Part shown: positions 9,537-18,337 of the stretch, in pieces
Numbering within the stretch: position 1 is the stretch's first letter
Layout of the letters: each line of letters begins with the position of its first letter
From: Lachnospiraceae bacterium
GTDB taxonomy: Bacteria > Bacillota > Clostridia > Lachnospirales > Lachnospiraceae
Assembly: GCA_900168235.1 (NCBI GenBank)
Contig: FUZG01000002.1
Coordinates: 124,001-188,000 of the forward strand
DNA: 64,000 bases
Direction of reading: 5' to 3'
Program-made: the position numbers and the translations under genes
The notes under the pieces: model-generated
The model's input: only the letters and a program-made list of their open reading frames with translations
What the model was told of the DNA's origin: nothing
The model's database searches: none

Positions 9537-9946
9537 ATCATTACAAATACGAAGAGATCGAAATAGGACATGAGGAATCATTCAGCGTTACTCTCACTGA
9601 AGAAATGATGGATTCTTTCCGAAAGATCACTGGGGACGTAAATCCGCTCCACGCAGATGATGAATTTGCAAAGGGAAAAGGCTATGACGGAAAGGCGGCT
9701 TTCGGCATGCTCACAGCGTCGTTTCTTTCAACCCTCGCAGGAGTCTATCTCCCCGGCGAGAACAGCCTGATACAGAATACCGAGGTTAAGTTCATGAAGC
9801 CGGTTTATCCCGGACAGACTCTCACCATCAGCGGAACTGTCAGCGAAAAAAATGATGCATATCACGCGATGAAGGTAAAGGTCGCTATCCGAAATGACAA
9901 AAATGAAAAGGTTCTGAGGGGGACCATGCAGATCGGTGTGATATAG
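9533..9946 (+). CDS. MaoC-like hydratase/dehydratase
   Basis: 137 residues, a single hot-dog domain of the MaoC family. FRKITGDVNPLHADDEFA contains the hydratase motif with the catalytic Asp and His (D-x-N-P-L-H), and FMKPVYPGQTL is a typical later segment. Such enzymes add water to (or remove it from) 2-enoyl thioesters, giving (R)-3-hydroxyacyl groups. Coupled translation with the ACP suggests an ACP-bound substrate, which is inference. A single domain would act as a homodimer. Confidence 0.9.
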   Translation: MNHYKYEEIEIGHEESFSVTLTEEMMDSFRKITGDVNPLHADDEFAKGKGYDGKAAFGMLTASFLSTLAGVYLPGENSLIQNTEVKFMKPVYPGQTLTISGTVSEKNDAYHAMKVKVAIRNDKNEKVLRGTMQIGVI

Positions 9947-9965
9947 ATAAAAAGGGGGATTATGT

Positions 9966-10709
9966 ATGGACGAAAAGATCAGAGAACTGCAGGAGATCAT
10001 TGATAACGGTAAGCGTATAGTATTTTTCGGCGGCGCCGGAGTTTCTACTGAGAGCGGTATACCGGATTTTCGATCGGTGGACGGTCTGTACCACCAGAAG
10101 TATGATTATCCGCCGGAACAGATACTTAGCCATACATTTTTCGTTAGGAAACCGGAGGAGTTTTATCGTTTCTACAATGATAAGATCCTTATGATTGGTT
10201 CATCCAGGAGACCTGAGCCAAATGCAGCGCATAAAAAGCTCGCAGAGCTTGAAAAAGCAGGCAAGCTCACTGCGGTTGTGACCCAGAATATCGACGGACT
10301 TCATCAGGCGGCAGGGAGCAGGACTGTATATGAGCTTCATGGTTCCACTCTCAGAAATTACTGCATGAAGTGTGGTAAAAGCTTTGATCTGGACTATATG
10401 CTGAACTACAAGGGAGCGGTTCCTGAGTGTGATGAGTGCGGCGGCATGATAAAGCCGGATGTAGTCCTTTATGAAGAAGGACTTGATTCATCCACTATCG
10501 AAAATTCCATCCGCGCTATTTCAGAAGCGGATGTTCTTATAATAGGAGGAACAAGTCTTGTGGTATATCCCGCAGCGGGACTTATAGATTATTTCCGCGG
10601 GGATAAGCTCGTTCTTATTAATAAGGGCGCGACTGCCAGGGACAGCGGTGCGGATCTGGTGATAACAGACAGCATCGGACAGGTTCTCGGAAGCATCGAG
10701 GTACATTGA
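9966..10709 (+). CDS. Sir2-family NAD-dependent protein deacylase
   Basis: 247 residues, a full sirtuin. NAD-binding GAGVSTESGIPDFRS, TQNIDGLH, the catalytic His in ELHGS, the zinc knuckle CMKCG...CDECG, and the late GTSLVVYPA are all present. It removes acetyl (or longer acyl) groups from lysines using NAD+. It starts 20 bases after the MaoC gene behind AAGGGGG, so it may be part of that operon. No acetyltransferase gene of the Gcn5 type is beside it. Bacterial class U or III cannot be separated by eye. Confidence 0.95.
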   Translation: MDEKIRELQEIIDNGKRIVFFGGAGVSTESGIPDFRSVDGLYHQKYDYPPEQILSHTFFVRKPEEFYRFYNDKILMIGSSRRPEPNAAHKKLAELEKAGKLTAVVTQNIDGLHQAAGSRTVYELHGSTLRNYCMKCGKSFDLDYMLNYKGAVPECDECGGMIKPDVVLYEEGLDSSTIENSIRAISEADVLIIGGTSLVVYPAAGLIDYFRGDKLVLINKGATARDSGADLVITDSIGQVLGSIEVH

Positions 10710-10712
10710 TAA

Positions 10713-10895
10713 ATGGATATTCAGACAGGCCAGAAGGTCAGAATGAAGAAAAAGCACCCCTGCGGTGCTGATATATGGGAAGTCCTCCGTACAGGAGCGG
10801 ACTTTCGCCTGAAATGCACGGGATGCGGCAGACAGATCATGATCCGTCGGGACGTAATGGAAAAAAATATTAAAGAAGTTCTTGAACAGGAATAA
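10713..10895 (+). CDS. DUF951 small protein
   Basis: 60 residues, four bases after the sirtuin stop. MDIQTGQKVRMKKKHPCGADIWEVLRTG, then LKCTGCGRQIMIRR: the DUF951 pattern with an HPCG box and a CxxC. The family is widespread in Firmicutes, often just upstream of rpsF, and its function is unknown; a nucleic-acid or metal-binding role is suggested by the basic and Cys residues. The rpsF promoter lies across its 3' end. Confidence 0.9.
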   Translation: MDIQTGQKVRMKKKHPCGADIWEVLRTGADFRLKCTGCGRQIMIRRDVMEKNIKEVLEQE

Positions 10896-10910
10896 GATCT
10901 GTGTTACAAT
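10882..10910 (+). promoter_or_regulatory. Sigma-A promoter of rpsF-ssb-rpsR
   Basis: TTGAAC (10882-10887), 17 bp, TACAAT (10905-10910). The promoter lies within and just after the DUF951 gene. Confidence 0.8.
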
Positions 10911-10937
10911 GCCGACTTGTGATATATCCTTGTTCAT

Positions 10938-10951
10938 GCTCATGCATGAGC
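10938..10951 (+). promoter_or_regulatory. Palindrome in the rpsF leader
   Basis: GCTCATGCATGAGC is a perfect 14-bp palindrome in the 5' leader of rpsF. S6-S18 feed back on their own mRNA in many bacteria through a leader structure; I could not confirm the known CCG-bulge motif, so the role is open. Confidence 0.35.
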
Positions 10952-10976
10952 CAGAAGACCAAAAGGAGGAAAAAGA

Positions 10977-11330
10977 ATGAACAAGTATGAGTTCACCGTT
11001 GTAATCAACGGCAAGCTTGAGGAAGACGCCAAGAACGAGGTGCTCGGTAAGGTTAAGGCACTGGTAGAGCGTTTTGGTGGCGAGATCAAGAACGTTGATG
11101 AGTGGGGCAAGAAGAGATTTGCCTATGAGATCCAGAAGATGAAGGAAGGTTACTATACTTTCATCAAGTTTGAGGCAGAGCCCACAGCACCGGCTGAAAT
11201 TGAGAATCGTATGCGTATAATGGACAATGTCGTACGTTATCTCATCGTGTCTGACGAGCTGGCAGATGTACAGCCTGCTAAGAAGGCAGAGGAAGCTCCT
11301 GCTGAAAAGGCAGAGGAGAGCGCAGAGTAA
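10977..11330 (+). CDS. rpsF: 30S ribosomal protein S6
   Basis: 117 residues. MNKYEFTVVINGKLEEDAKNEVL and VKALVERFGGEIKNVDEWGKKRFAYEIQKMKEGYYTF are typical S6 sequence. S6 binds S18 and 16S rRNA in the platform of the small subunit. The C-terminal 18 residues are an Ala/Glu/Lys tail, a common species-specific extension. AAAAGGAGG precedes the ATG by 7 bases. First gene of the conserved rpsF-ssb-rpsR operon, so it is translated with its partner S18. Confidence 0.98.
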   Translation: MNKYEFTVVINGKLEEDAKNEVLGKVKALVERFGGEIKNVDEWGKKRFAYEIQKMKEGYYTFIKFEAEPTAPAEIENRMRIMDNVVRYLIVSDELADVQPAKKAEEAPAEKAEESAE

Positions 11331-11383
11331 TTTAGAACTCTGGATAACAGGCATTCTGAAGGAAAGTGAGGCTATAATAACTA

Positions 11384-11851
11384 ATGAATAAAGTCATTTT
11401 AATGGGGCGCCTTACAAGAGATCCTGACATTCGCCACTCACAGGGCGAGAATGCAACCGTAATTGCAAGATATACACTTGCTGTCGATCGACGCGGTAGA
11501 CGAGATGGTGCAGAACAGACCGCTGATTTCATCAGCATGGTTTCTTTCGGCAGACAGGCTGAGTTTATTGAGAAATATGCTCATAAAGGTCTGAAGCTTG
11601 TTGTTACCGGTCGTATTCAGACAGGAAGCTATACTAACAAGGACGGTCAGAAGGTTTATACGACAGATGTAGTCGGAGAAGAGATTGAGTTTGCTGAGAG
11701 CAAGCGTGTTGCAGATGCTTACAACGCGGATGCTCAGAGCTATGGTGGACAGCAGTCCGGCGGATATTCCGCTCCTGCAGCACCTCAGCCGGCAGATGAT
11801 GGTTTCATGAATGTACCGGACGAGATTGACGACGAACTTCCGTTTAGCTGA
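11384..11851 (+). CDS. ssb: Single-stranded DNA-binding protein
   Basis: 155 residues. An OB fold covers about 1-105 (MNKVILMGRLTRDPDIRHSQGENATVIARYTLAVDRR, then FISMVSFGRQAEF), then a Gly/Gln/Pro-rich linker and the acidic tip DEIDDELPFS, which is the docking tail for replication and repair proteins. It coats single-stranded DNA as a tetramer. It sits between rpsF and rpsR as in most Firmicutes, so this is the housekeeping copy. Confidence 0.98.
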   Translation: MNKVILMGRLTRDPDIRHSQGENATVIARYTLAVDRRGRRDGAEQTADFISMVSFGRQAEFIEKYAHKGLKLVVTGRIQTGSYTNKDGQKVYTTDVVGEEIEFAESKRVADAYNADAQSYGGQQSGGYSAPAAPQPADDGFMNVPDEIDDELPFS

Positions 11852-11885
11852 TCGCCGGTCTGTCCGAGATTAGGAGATGAAAATT

Positions 11886-12140
11886 ATGCCATACAATAAG
11901 AGCAATGATGGTTCAAGAAGAAGAGGCGGCGTTCGCAGAAGAAGAAAGGTTTGCGTATTCTGCGGCAAGGACAATGTTATCGATTACAAGGATTCCGCAA
12001 AGCTTAAGAAGTACATTTCTGAGCGCGGTAAGATCCTTCCTAGACGTGTAACAGGAACATGCGCTAAGCACCAGAGAGCACTTACAGTTGCTATCAAGCG
12101 TGCAAGACATATCGCACTTCTTCCTTACGTAGTAGAGTAA
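11886..12140 (+). CDS. rpsR: 30S ribosomal protein S18
   Basis: 84 residues, beginning [30 protein letters not shown] and containing the S18 core [40 protein letters not shown] (11872-11876) overlaps an in-frame ATG at 11877, so that ATG cannot be used; the ATG at 11886, 9 bases after it, is the start. Two Cys pairs (CVFC, and one later Cys with His) suggest the zinc-binding C+ form of S18. Followed by a strong terminator. Confidence 0.97.
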   Translation: MPYNKSNDGSRRRGGVRRRRKVCVFCGKDNVIDYKDSAKLKKYISERGKILPRRVTGTCAKHQRALTVAIKRARHIALLPYVVE

Positions 12141-12162
12141 GAATAAGAACTGTAATTAACGA

Positions 12163-12190
12163 CCCGTCGGCGAAAGCCGGCGGGTTTTTT
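12163..12190 (+). terminator. Terminator of the rpsF operon
   Basis: CCCGTCGGC-GAAA-GCCGGCGGG followed by six T: a 9-bp stem with a GAAA tetraloop. A second hairpin (GTCACGG 12193-12199 with CCGTGAC 12229-12235) follows without a T tract. The rest of the gap to 12380 shows no other feature. Confidence 0.92.
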
Positions 12191-12379
12191 GCGTCACGGG
12201 GATTGCGGTGCGATCTCTCCGTGACTCTTTGTTTTCGGAGCACTTAGCGAGGTATTTTCGAGCCTAGCGTAACTTGTTTTGTGAGCATAATTTTATTTAT
12301 GAATTGAATAAAGAAATGTTAGAATTGAGAAGAGAATGATTTTAGTTATTTATGTATATGGGAGCGTATTGTAAGTGGT

Positions 12380-14035
12380 ATGGTTAAATCACTTGTTGGG
12401 ATGAGGTTGAAACTGTTCTTTTCGATTCTGGCTGTTTTGTTTGTCAGCATATTGATCCTGTCAGCTGTGAATTTCAAAGTCTCATCCAAGGTTCTTAAGA
12501 ATCAGATCACAGAGGCTACATCAAAGTCACTGAAAAATGTAAGGGATAATTTTGCTGATCAATTCATAGGATTAAAAGAAGACCTTGATGGAATTTATGC
12601 CCAAAAGGATTTTATAGAGGCTCTTACACAGGGAGAGTCGCATACATCACTCCGTCAGGAGTACTCTTCTCTCGCAAGAAGTTTTGCGACAAAAAATATT
12701 CCTACAGATAAAAAGGTTGATGCATTTTACATATACACTTCAGATCATTATTGCATATCTCATTACAGGCGTGCTGATACTCCTACATACAGATATCCTA
12801 CGGATATATATAATTCTTCCGGTAACGGAGATGATTATAATGCCCAAAAGGTAAAGGAGTATGTAGAGTCAGAACGGTCTGATTTAATGCTTTCGAGCTA
12901 TTATAATCAATCACGACAAAAAAATGTCCTTCGCTTTGTGTATAAAATTTACGTTCAGAATAGGGGAAGACTGGTTGGCTATCTGGTATGTGATACGGAT
13001 GAGCGGATGCTGACAGAGCGAATAAATTCATATACATATTATGATGGTCAGGTTGTCGGTATACAGCCGATAGACGATAGAGTTGCAGTCCTTACGGGAA
13101 ATCCTGAAGATCAGCAGAAAAAGATAGTAGAAAGCATTTCAAATAAAATTCAGGAAAGTAAATTTACGGTAAATTCAAAAAGCGTACTTAAAGACTTGGA
13201 AACAGACGATGATGAGGTGTTTGTTACTGCGTTATCCAGATACGGGATTTTAATGTATTCTCTTTATCCTGAGGATATGCTGAGGGATACAAGAAGTGAA
13301 ATGGTAGTGACTATATTAAACATTACCGGATTCATACTTGTTTTTGCGGCATTGATAATATGGGCATATTCAAACCGGGTCAGCGGAGAGTTTGCAGAAA
13401 TACAGAGAAATGCGGAATATAAGGCGCTGCAGGCACAGATAAATCCTCATTTTCTGTATAATACGCTTGAAACAATGAGCTCTATAGCCAGAAGGAGAAA
13501 CTGTGCTGAAGTGAGTGAATTGTGTCTTGCTCTGTCGTCAATGTTCAGGTACAGCATAGGTGTTCGCGACAGTATTGTTCCGTTACAGAGGGAAGTTGAA
13601 CATATAAGAAATTACCTGTATGTGATGACTACCAGGATGCAGAACGATATTGAGATAGAGGTTGACATAAAATCATCTCATATGAGTCTGATGATGCCAA
13701 AACTTATACTTCAGCCTGTGGTTGAAAATGCGATGAAGCATGGACTTTCACAGATACGTGGAGAAAAGAAGCTTGCGATCAGAACAGTGGAGGAGGGTGA
13801 AAAGGTTCATATCATCGTTGAGGATAATGGAACCGGAATGGATTCTGATGAAATGAACAGATGGCTCAACAGCAAGGAGAAAGAGGAACAGAAAGATTCA
13901 ATAGGTCTCAGAAATATTCATAAAAGATTACAGCTTATATTTGGGGTACAGTACGGTCTTATGGTTGAAGACTGCATGGCGGGAAGCAGGGTACACATTG
14001 TGATACCTAAGTCTTTTAATAGTTGTGAGAAGTGA
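12380..14035 (+). CDS. YesM-type sensor histidine kinase
   Basis: 551 residues: membrane span at about 10-30, an extracellular sensor region to about 305, a second span at about 310-332, then the His_kinase domain with QINPHFLYNTLETMSS (phospho-accepting His) and a HATPase with VENAMKHGLSQIRG and DNGTGMD. No clear HAMP is visible. Kinases of this type sense extracellular sugar states and phosphorylate AraC-type regulators. It is the first gene of the local glycan locus, 14 bases before its response regulator. The ATG at 12380 is 14 bases from GGGAG, rather far; ATG 12401 is an alternative. Confidence 0.92.
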   Translation: MVKSLVGMRLKLFFSILAVLFVSILILSAVNFKVSSKVLKNQITEATSKSLKNVRDNFADQFIGLKEDLDGIYAQKDFIEALTQGESHTSLRQEYSSLARSFATKNIPTDKKVDAFYIYTSDHYCISHYRRADTPTYRYPTDIYNSSGNGDDYNAQKVKEYVESERSDLMLSSYYNQSRQKNVLRFVYKIYVQNRGRLVGYLVCDTDERMLTERINSYTYYDGQVVGIQPIDDRVAVLTGNPEDQQKKIVESISNKIQESKFTVNSKSVLKDLETDDDEVFVTALSRYGILMYSLYPEDMLRDTRSEMVVTILNITGFILVFAALIIWAYSNRVSGEFAEIQRNAEYKALQAQINPHFLYNTLETMSSIARRRNCAEVSELCLALSSMFRYSIGVRDSIVPLQREVEHIRNYLYVMTTRMQNDIEIEVDIKSSHMSLMMPKLILQPVVENAMKHGLSQIRGEKKLAIRTVEEGEKVHIIVEDNGTGMDSDEMNRWLNSKEKEEQKDSIGLRNIHKRLQLIFGVQYGLMVEDCMAGSRVHIVIPKSFNSCEK

Positions 14036-14048
14036 TCAGGGGTATTAT

Positions 14049-15722
14049 ATGTCATACATTATGGAAGCAGCTGATAAACAAACTGCAGATTGCGGAAAAA
14101 AAGAAATATACAGATTGTTGATCGCAGATGATGAATTTTGGGTACGTGATGAATTATCAGATATGCTTGAATGGGAGCGGTACGGGATATCTTTTTTGAC
14201 TCCGGCAGAAGACGGAGAGGATGCATGGGAGAAGGTTGAGAGTGAGAAGCCTGACATCTTGATAACGGATGTTAATATGCCTTTCATAAATGGAGTCGAG
14301 CTGGTCAGAAGAGTAAAGAAAAACTATCCGGATACTGTAGTTATCATGCTGAGCGGATACAATGATTTTGAATATGTGAAGGAAAGCCTGCTTGCAGGAG
14401 CCATGGACTATATCATGAAGCCGATTTCAAAGATGCAGATGATACAGGTCATGACAAAAGCACTTGAACGTATCAATGAACAGATTTCTATAAGGCGGGA
14501 TAAAGAAGTTGAGCACAGCCGTTTTTTGAAAGCAGCATCATCGTTGAATGACAGGGAATACAGCGCGCTTGTCACGAATGAGAAGATCCACAGGAATGAT
14601 GGGTTCCTCCGGCCTTCGACTTTTGCAGGTATGAAAATCCCTGAAGGGGGATTTGCTACTATCCTGGTTAAGATACATGGTCTGGCTTCTTTTGCAGAAA
14701 TGTTCAATTATGATATGAGTCTGCTTTCCTATACGATCAAGCAGAGGATTGAAGAGTGCAGTGAGCTAAATATACTGATGGTATATAACAATATATACAG
14801 TACCTCGGAATATGTGATCATAGTTAATGAGAAACGTGAAGTGCTGAAGGAAAAGGCATATTACCTACTGCTCTCGCTTAAGGAATTTACAGGAAAGATC
14901 ATTTCGATCGGACTGAGTGACATATCTTTCAGTGAATCGGACCTGTATACGTCATATAAAAGTGCAAAAAATTCATTGTTGATGAGAGAATTCTCGGACG
15001 GAAGCGTGGTAAATGCTTCCTGGGATGTGCTTAATGATCTTCCAAAAGAAGAGGAGATCTCTAATGAGATGAGAAGAGGTCTTGAGGAGGTTCTCAGGAA
15101 CAGACCGCAGGATCTTAAGGACTATCTCATGGACCAGATCGGATTAGGTCATATTAAGGAACAAAAGATCACGATTAAAAGAGTTCAGACAATCCTTCGA
15201 ATGGTGGCACTTACGCTCCTTGCTAACGTGAGAAGCGCTTCGGATACAGAGAATATAGGGCCTGAGGATATGGTAAATGCCCTTGTTCATGCTTCAGAAA
15301 ATATGGAATATGAAGAACTGATGTCTGAACTGGAGCTTATCATAGATAATTGCGTTGAGGGTGTTTCTGTTTCGGAAGAGCCTGTTGCAGGAAGCGGAAA
15401 GAAAACTGTTCAGGAAGTAGCGCAGTACATAGAGGATCATTTTTTTGAACCGCTTTCATTAAGCCTGTTGTCAGAAAAATACCATATGGAAAGCACATAT
15501 CTGTCCAGGCTGTTCAGGAGAGAGACAGGAATGACTATCATGAACAGTATTGCTTTTCGCAGGATAGAACGTGCGAAAGAACTGATGGGAGAAAAAAATT
15601 CATCCCTGACGGATATATCATTTCGCGTAGGATATGATGACTACAATTATTTCAACAGAGTATTCAGGAAATTTGAAGGATGCTCACCACGGGATTATAA
15701 AGACCGGCTGGGTGTTAAATAA
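14049..15722 (+). CDS. YesN-type response regulator with AraC DNA-binding domain
   Basis: 557 residues. The receiver domain (about 15-135) has the acidic pair in LLIADDEF, phospho-Asp in ILITDVNMPFING, and Lys in IMKPIS. A long middle region links to a C-terminal AraC-type double helix-turn-helix (about 455-555; LLSEKYHMESTYLSRLFRRETGM, then ISFRVGYDDYNYFNRVFRKFEG). It should activate the ABC/GH36 operon downstream. ATG 14049 is 6 bases after AGGGG; GTG 14025, inside the kinase gene, lacks this spacing. The kinase-regulator pair ends at a strong terminator. Confidence 0.95.
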   Translation: MSYIMEAADKQTADCGKKEIYRLLIADDEFWVRDELSDMLEWERYGISFLTPAEDGEDAWEKVESEKPDILITDVNMPFINGVELVRRVKKNYPDTVVIMLSGYNDFEYVKESLLAGAMDYIMKPISKMQMIQVMTKALERINEQISIRRDKEVEHSRFLKAASSLNDREYSALVTNEKIHRNDGFLRPSTFAGMKIPEGGFATILVKIHGLASFAEMFNYDMSLLSYTIKQRIEECSELNILMVYNNIYSTSEYVIIVNEKREVLKEKAYYLLLSLKEFTGKIISIGLSDISFSESDLYTSYKSAKNSLLMREFSDGSVVNASWDVLNDLPKEEEISNEMRRGLEEVLRNRPQDLKDYLMDQIGLGHIKEQKITIKRVQTILRMVALTLLANVRSASDTENIGPEDMVNALVHASENMEYEELMSELELIIDNCVEGVSVSEEPVAGSGKKTVQEVAQYIEDHFFEPLSLSLLSEKYHMESTYLSRLFRRETGMTIMNSIAFRRIERAKELMGEKNSSLTDISFRVGYDDYNYFNRVFRKFEGCSPRDYKDRLGVK

Positions 15723-15738
15723 TAAAGCAGGTTAAAAG

Positions 15739-15771
15739 GCAGGAAACTGAATTATCAGGATCCTGCTTTTT
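15739..15771 (+). terminator. Terminator of the kinase-regulator operon
   Basis: GCAGGA-aa-CTGA-ATTA-TCAG-ga-TCCTGC followed by TTTTT: nested stem of 6 and 4 bp. Confidence 0.85.
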
Positions 15772-15792
15772 AATATCGAAAAAAACTATCAC

Positions 15793-15873
15793 AATTTTGA
15801 ACTATGGTCAAAAAAGTGCAGGTGAATAAGTTCAAATTAAACATAATTTGGAATGTTTAATTACGGATACAAT
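15793..15873 (+). promoter_or_regulatory. Candidate AraC-regulated promoter of the sugar ABC operon
   Basis: An inverted pair AATTTTGAAC (15793-15802) and GTTCAAATT (15830-15838) precedes a -10-like TACAAT (15868-15873) that has no good -35. Weak -35 with upstream repeats fits activation by the response regulator encoded just before. Confidence 0.45.
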
Positions 15874-15935
15874 AATCCCATCAAGAAAAGATATCTGACG
15901 TGGTCAAGTCTGATATTTATGGAGGAGGGCAATAT

Positions 15936-17288
15936 ATGAAGAGAAAACTTGTAAGCATCATTCTGAGCGTGTCGATGGCAGCTGCGTTGCTTGGCGGATG
16001 CGGTTCAACATCAGCAGCAGGAACTTCGGCAGCGGGTGAAACACCTGCTTCGGAAGCAAAGGCTGAAGCAGAAGCAGGGGCAGATACGGGTTCAGAAGAT
16101 ACAGAAGACTGGCAGAACCAGGATATTACATTAAAGGTTCTTTGGGGACAGTCTACAACAGATGCAGGGGCAGAGGATATGATCGATGAAGCGCTTGCAG
16201 AAAAGTATCCAAATCTCCATGTTGAATGGGAATGTGTAGACTGGGGTGAAGGATTTGGTCCGAAGATGCAGCAGTATATGCAGTCCGGTCTTCCTGACGT
16301 TATGATCGGAAAGGGACAGGATGTAAAGACCTATGCATCACTTGGAGTACTGGATGACCTCTCATCACTGGATGCCGTGAATTATGTTCTTGATGATGCG
16401 ACAAAAGGCGTAACAGTTGATGGCAAGGTATATGGAATCGTTTATAACGCTCTGTATCAGGGAGTTTTTTACAATAAAAAGGTATTTAAGGATCTGGGAC
16501 TGGAAGTTCCAAAGACACAGGAAGAACTGCAGAATGTCATAAAGGTATGTAAAGAAAACAATATCACGCCTTTCGCATCTCATATGGTTGACAGCTGGAG
16601 TATCGGAAATGTCACAATGCAATTTGCAATCAACGATATATTTGCTAAAAATCCTGCCTGGGGTGATGACTTCAGAGCCGGCAAAGAAAAGTATACCGGT
16701 AATAAAGACTGGGAAACAGTTTATAACTACAACAAGCTTATCTATGACAATACTTTTGAAGATACTTTCTCACTTGAACAGACCGGGTGTGATGCAAAGC
16801 TTGTAAATGGTGAAGCAGCAATGAAAGTCTCCGGTGCATGGTCAATTCAGAACTTCCTTGATATTGATGAGAATTTTGATTTTGGAATTTTCCCGTTCCC
16901 GAATCAGACAGGTGATTCAAAGCTTATTTTTGAGCCTAATATCACACTGATGAAGAGCAAGGACACTGCATACAGCGAAGCAGCTGATGCATTTATTAAT
17001 TTCATGGCTGAGAATAAGGATCTTGCAGTAAGTATTTATGATTTTACAAGCACAGCATCTATGCTGAAGGATGTGTCTCCCACATTCAATAATCCCAGTC
17101 AGTCTGATATTGATAAATATGCTTCTGAAGGTCAGATCATCGATGCAAATTCAGGTAATACCCAGCTCGTATGGTCCGGTTTCCAGGATGAAAATGCAAA
17201 TGATATTGCAGAGTGGCTTCTTGGAAATGAAACACTTGATGAAGCACTGTCAGCAGCAGATGGACGTGTAGATGTGAGTGCTCCTTGA
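15936..17288 (+). CDS. Sugar ABC transporter substrate-binding lipoprotein
   Basis: 450 residues, family 1 extracellular solute-binding protein. Signal peptide with lipobox LLGGCGS (Cys at about 22), then a low-complexity Ala/Glu/Ser linker to about 60, then the binding domain: VLWGQSTTDAGAEDMIDEALAEKYPNLHVEWE and the middle GVFYNKKVFKDLGLEVPKTQEELQ are typical. It binds an oligosaccharide outside the membrane and passes it to the permeases downstream. GGAGGAGGG is 6 bases before ATG 15936; GTG 15900, further up, is rejected. A hairpin terminator after it should make it more abundant than the permeases. Confidence 0.95.
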   Translation: MKRKLVSIILSVSMAAALLGGCGSTSAAGTSAAGETPASEAKAEAEAGADTGSEDTEDWQNQDITLKVLWGQSTTDAGAEDMIDEALAEKYPNLHVEWECVDWGEGFGPKMQQYMQSGLPDVMIGKGQDVKTYASLGVLDDLSSLDAVNYVLDDATKGVTVDGKVYGIVYNALYQGVFYNKKVFKDLGLEVPKTQEELQNVIKVCKENNITPFASHMVDSWSIGNVTMQFAINDIFAKNPAWGDDFRAGKEKYTGNKDWETVYNYNKLIYDNTFEDTFSLEQTGCDAKLVNGEAAMKVSGAWSIQNFLDIDENFDFGIFPFPNQTGDSKLIFEPNITLMKSKDTAYSEAADAFINFMAENKDLAVSIYDFTSTASMLKDVSPTFNNPSQSDIDKYASEGQIIDANSGNTQLVWSGFQDENANDIAEWLLGNETLDEALSAADGRVDVSAP

Positions 17289-17334
17289 TCCTTTACACCA
17301 TTTAATCTTCCCAAATACAAAATGTTACCGAAAG

Positions 17335-17366
17335 CGGCAGTATTCAAAACGGGTACTGCCGTTTTT
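17335..17366 (+). terminator. Intra-operon terminator/attenuator
   Basis: CGGCAGTA (17335-17342) pairs with TACTGCCG (17354-17361) followed by TTTTT. Located between the binding protein and permease genes, it probably gives partial termination. Confidence 0.8.
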
Positions 17367-17377
17367 GAAAAGAGAGA

Positions 17378-18337
17378 ATGAATATGGATATTGCATTACA
17401 TAAAAAAAGAAAAAAAGAAGCTATTCCGGTAAGTGCCGGGGAGAGCGTTCATATGGAAAAAGGAAAGACGCGGAAAAAAGAATTTTATCAGTATCTTACA
17501 CTTGTGGCACCGGCATTTGTGATATTCACCATTGGTCTTATCATCCCCATCGTTCTCGCATTCCGTTATTCGCTTACGAGCTGGAATGGACTTACGAGAG
17601 AGAAGCCTTTTGTCGGGTTGGAAAATTATATAAAAATGTTGAAAGACCCGTATGTGAGATCAGCATGGTGGTTTACTATCAGGTTTACCTTCTGGAATGT
17701 TTTGATCCAGAATTTTTTTGCACTTCTTTTTGCAGTGATACTTGATTCCGGTGTCAGAGCAAAAAAATGGTACAGGACAATATTATTTATTCCATGCCTT
17801 ATAAGCCCTCTTGTGACAGGATTTATATGGCTTAGGATGTATTCAAATATTCTTCCGGCTGTTTTGGAGTTCATGGGTCTGTCGGGATCTGTGATCAAGC
17901 TTTTTGGAGACCAGAAAACAGTGCTTCCGGGACTGCTCATTGCAAATAACTGGCAGTGGATCGGCTACTGGATGCTCATATACCTTGCAGGACTGCAGTC
18001 TGTTCCGGCAGATCTTCATGAAGCAGCAAAGATTGATGGTGCTAACTGGGTACAGAGATTCAGGAATGTGACGATTCCAATGCTCGCACCTGCATTTACG
18101 ATCTGCATAGTTGGAATAACTACCGGTTCGTTAAAGGTATATGATCTCATGGTCTCATCTACGCAGGGCGGTCCTGGACGGGCGTCTACATCCATTATCT
18201 ATCTTATCTATGATTCAGCTATAAACGGACGTCAGTATGGTTATGGATCTGCATTATCAATTTCTCTGATCTTTGCACTTCTCATAGTGGCAGTGATACA
18301 GGTAACAGTTCTAAAGAAAAGAGAGGTTCAGGCATAA
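17378..18337 (+). CDS. Sugar ABC transporter permease (MalF/UgpA type)
   Basis: 319 residues with six membrane spans after a basic N-terminal tail of about 35 residues. The EAA loop that contacts the ATPase reads HEAAKIDGANWVQRFRNVTIPML (about 208-230). It forms the transmembrane channel with the next protein. ATG 17378 and ATG 17384 are both possible; GAGAGA is upstream. No ATPase gene follows in this operon. The stop codon overlaps the next gene's ATG. Confidence 0.95.
   Translation: MNMDIALHKKRKKEAIPVSAGESVHMEKGKTRKKEFYQYLTLVAPAFVIFTIGLIIPIVLAFRYSLTSWNGLTREKPFVGLENYIKMLKDPYVRSAWWFTIRFTFWNVLIQNFFALLFAVILDSGVRAKKWYRTILFIPCLISPLVTGFIWLRMYSNILPAVLEFMGLSGSVIKLFGDQKTVLPGLLIANNWQWIGYWMLIYLAGLQSVPADLHEAAKIDGANWVQRFRNVTIPMLAPAFTICIVGITTGSLKVYDLMVSSTQGGPGRASTSIIYLIYDSAINGRQYGYGSALSISLIFALLIVAVIQVTVLKKREVQA

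Noticed and set aside
10521-11354. 277-codon open frame on the minus strand across the sirtuin, DUF951 and rpsF genes
   Set aside because: It is antisense to three clear genes, has no ribosome site of note and no recognisable protein features.
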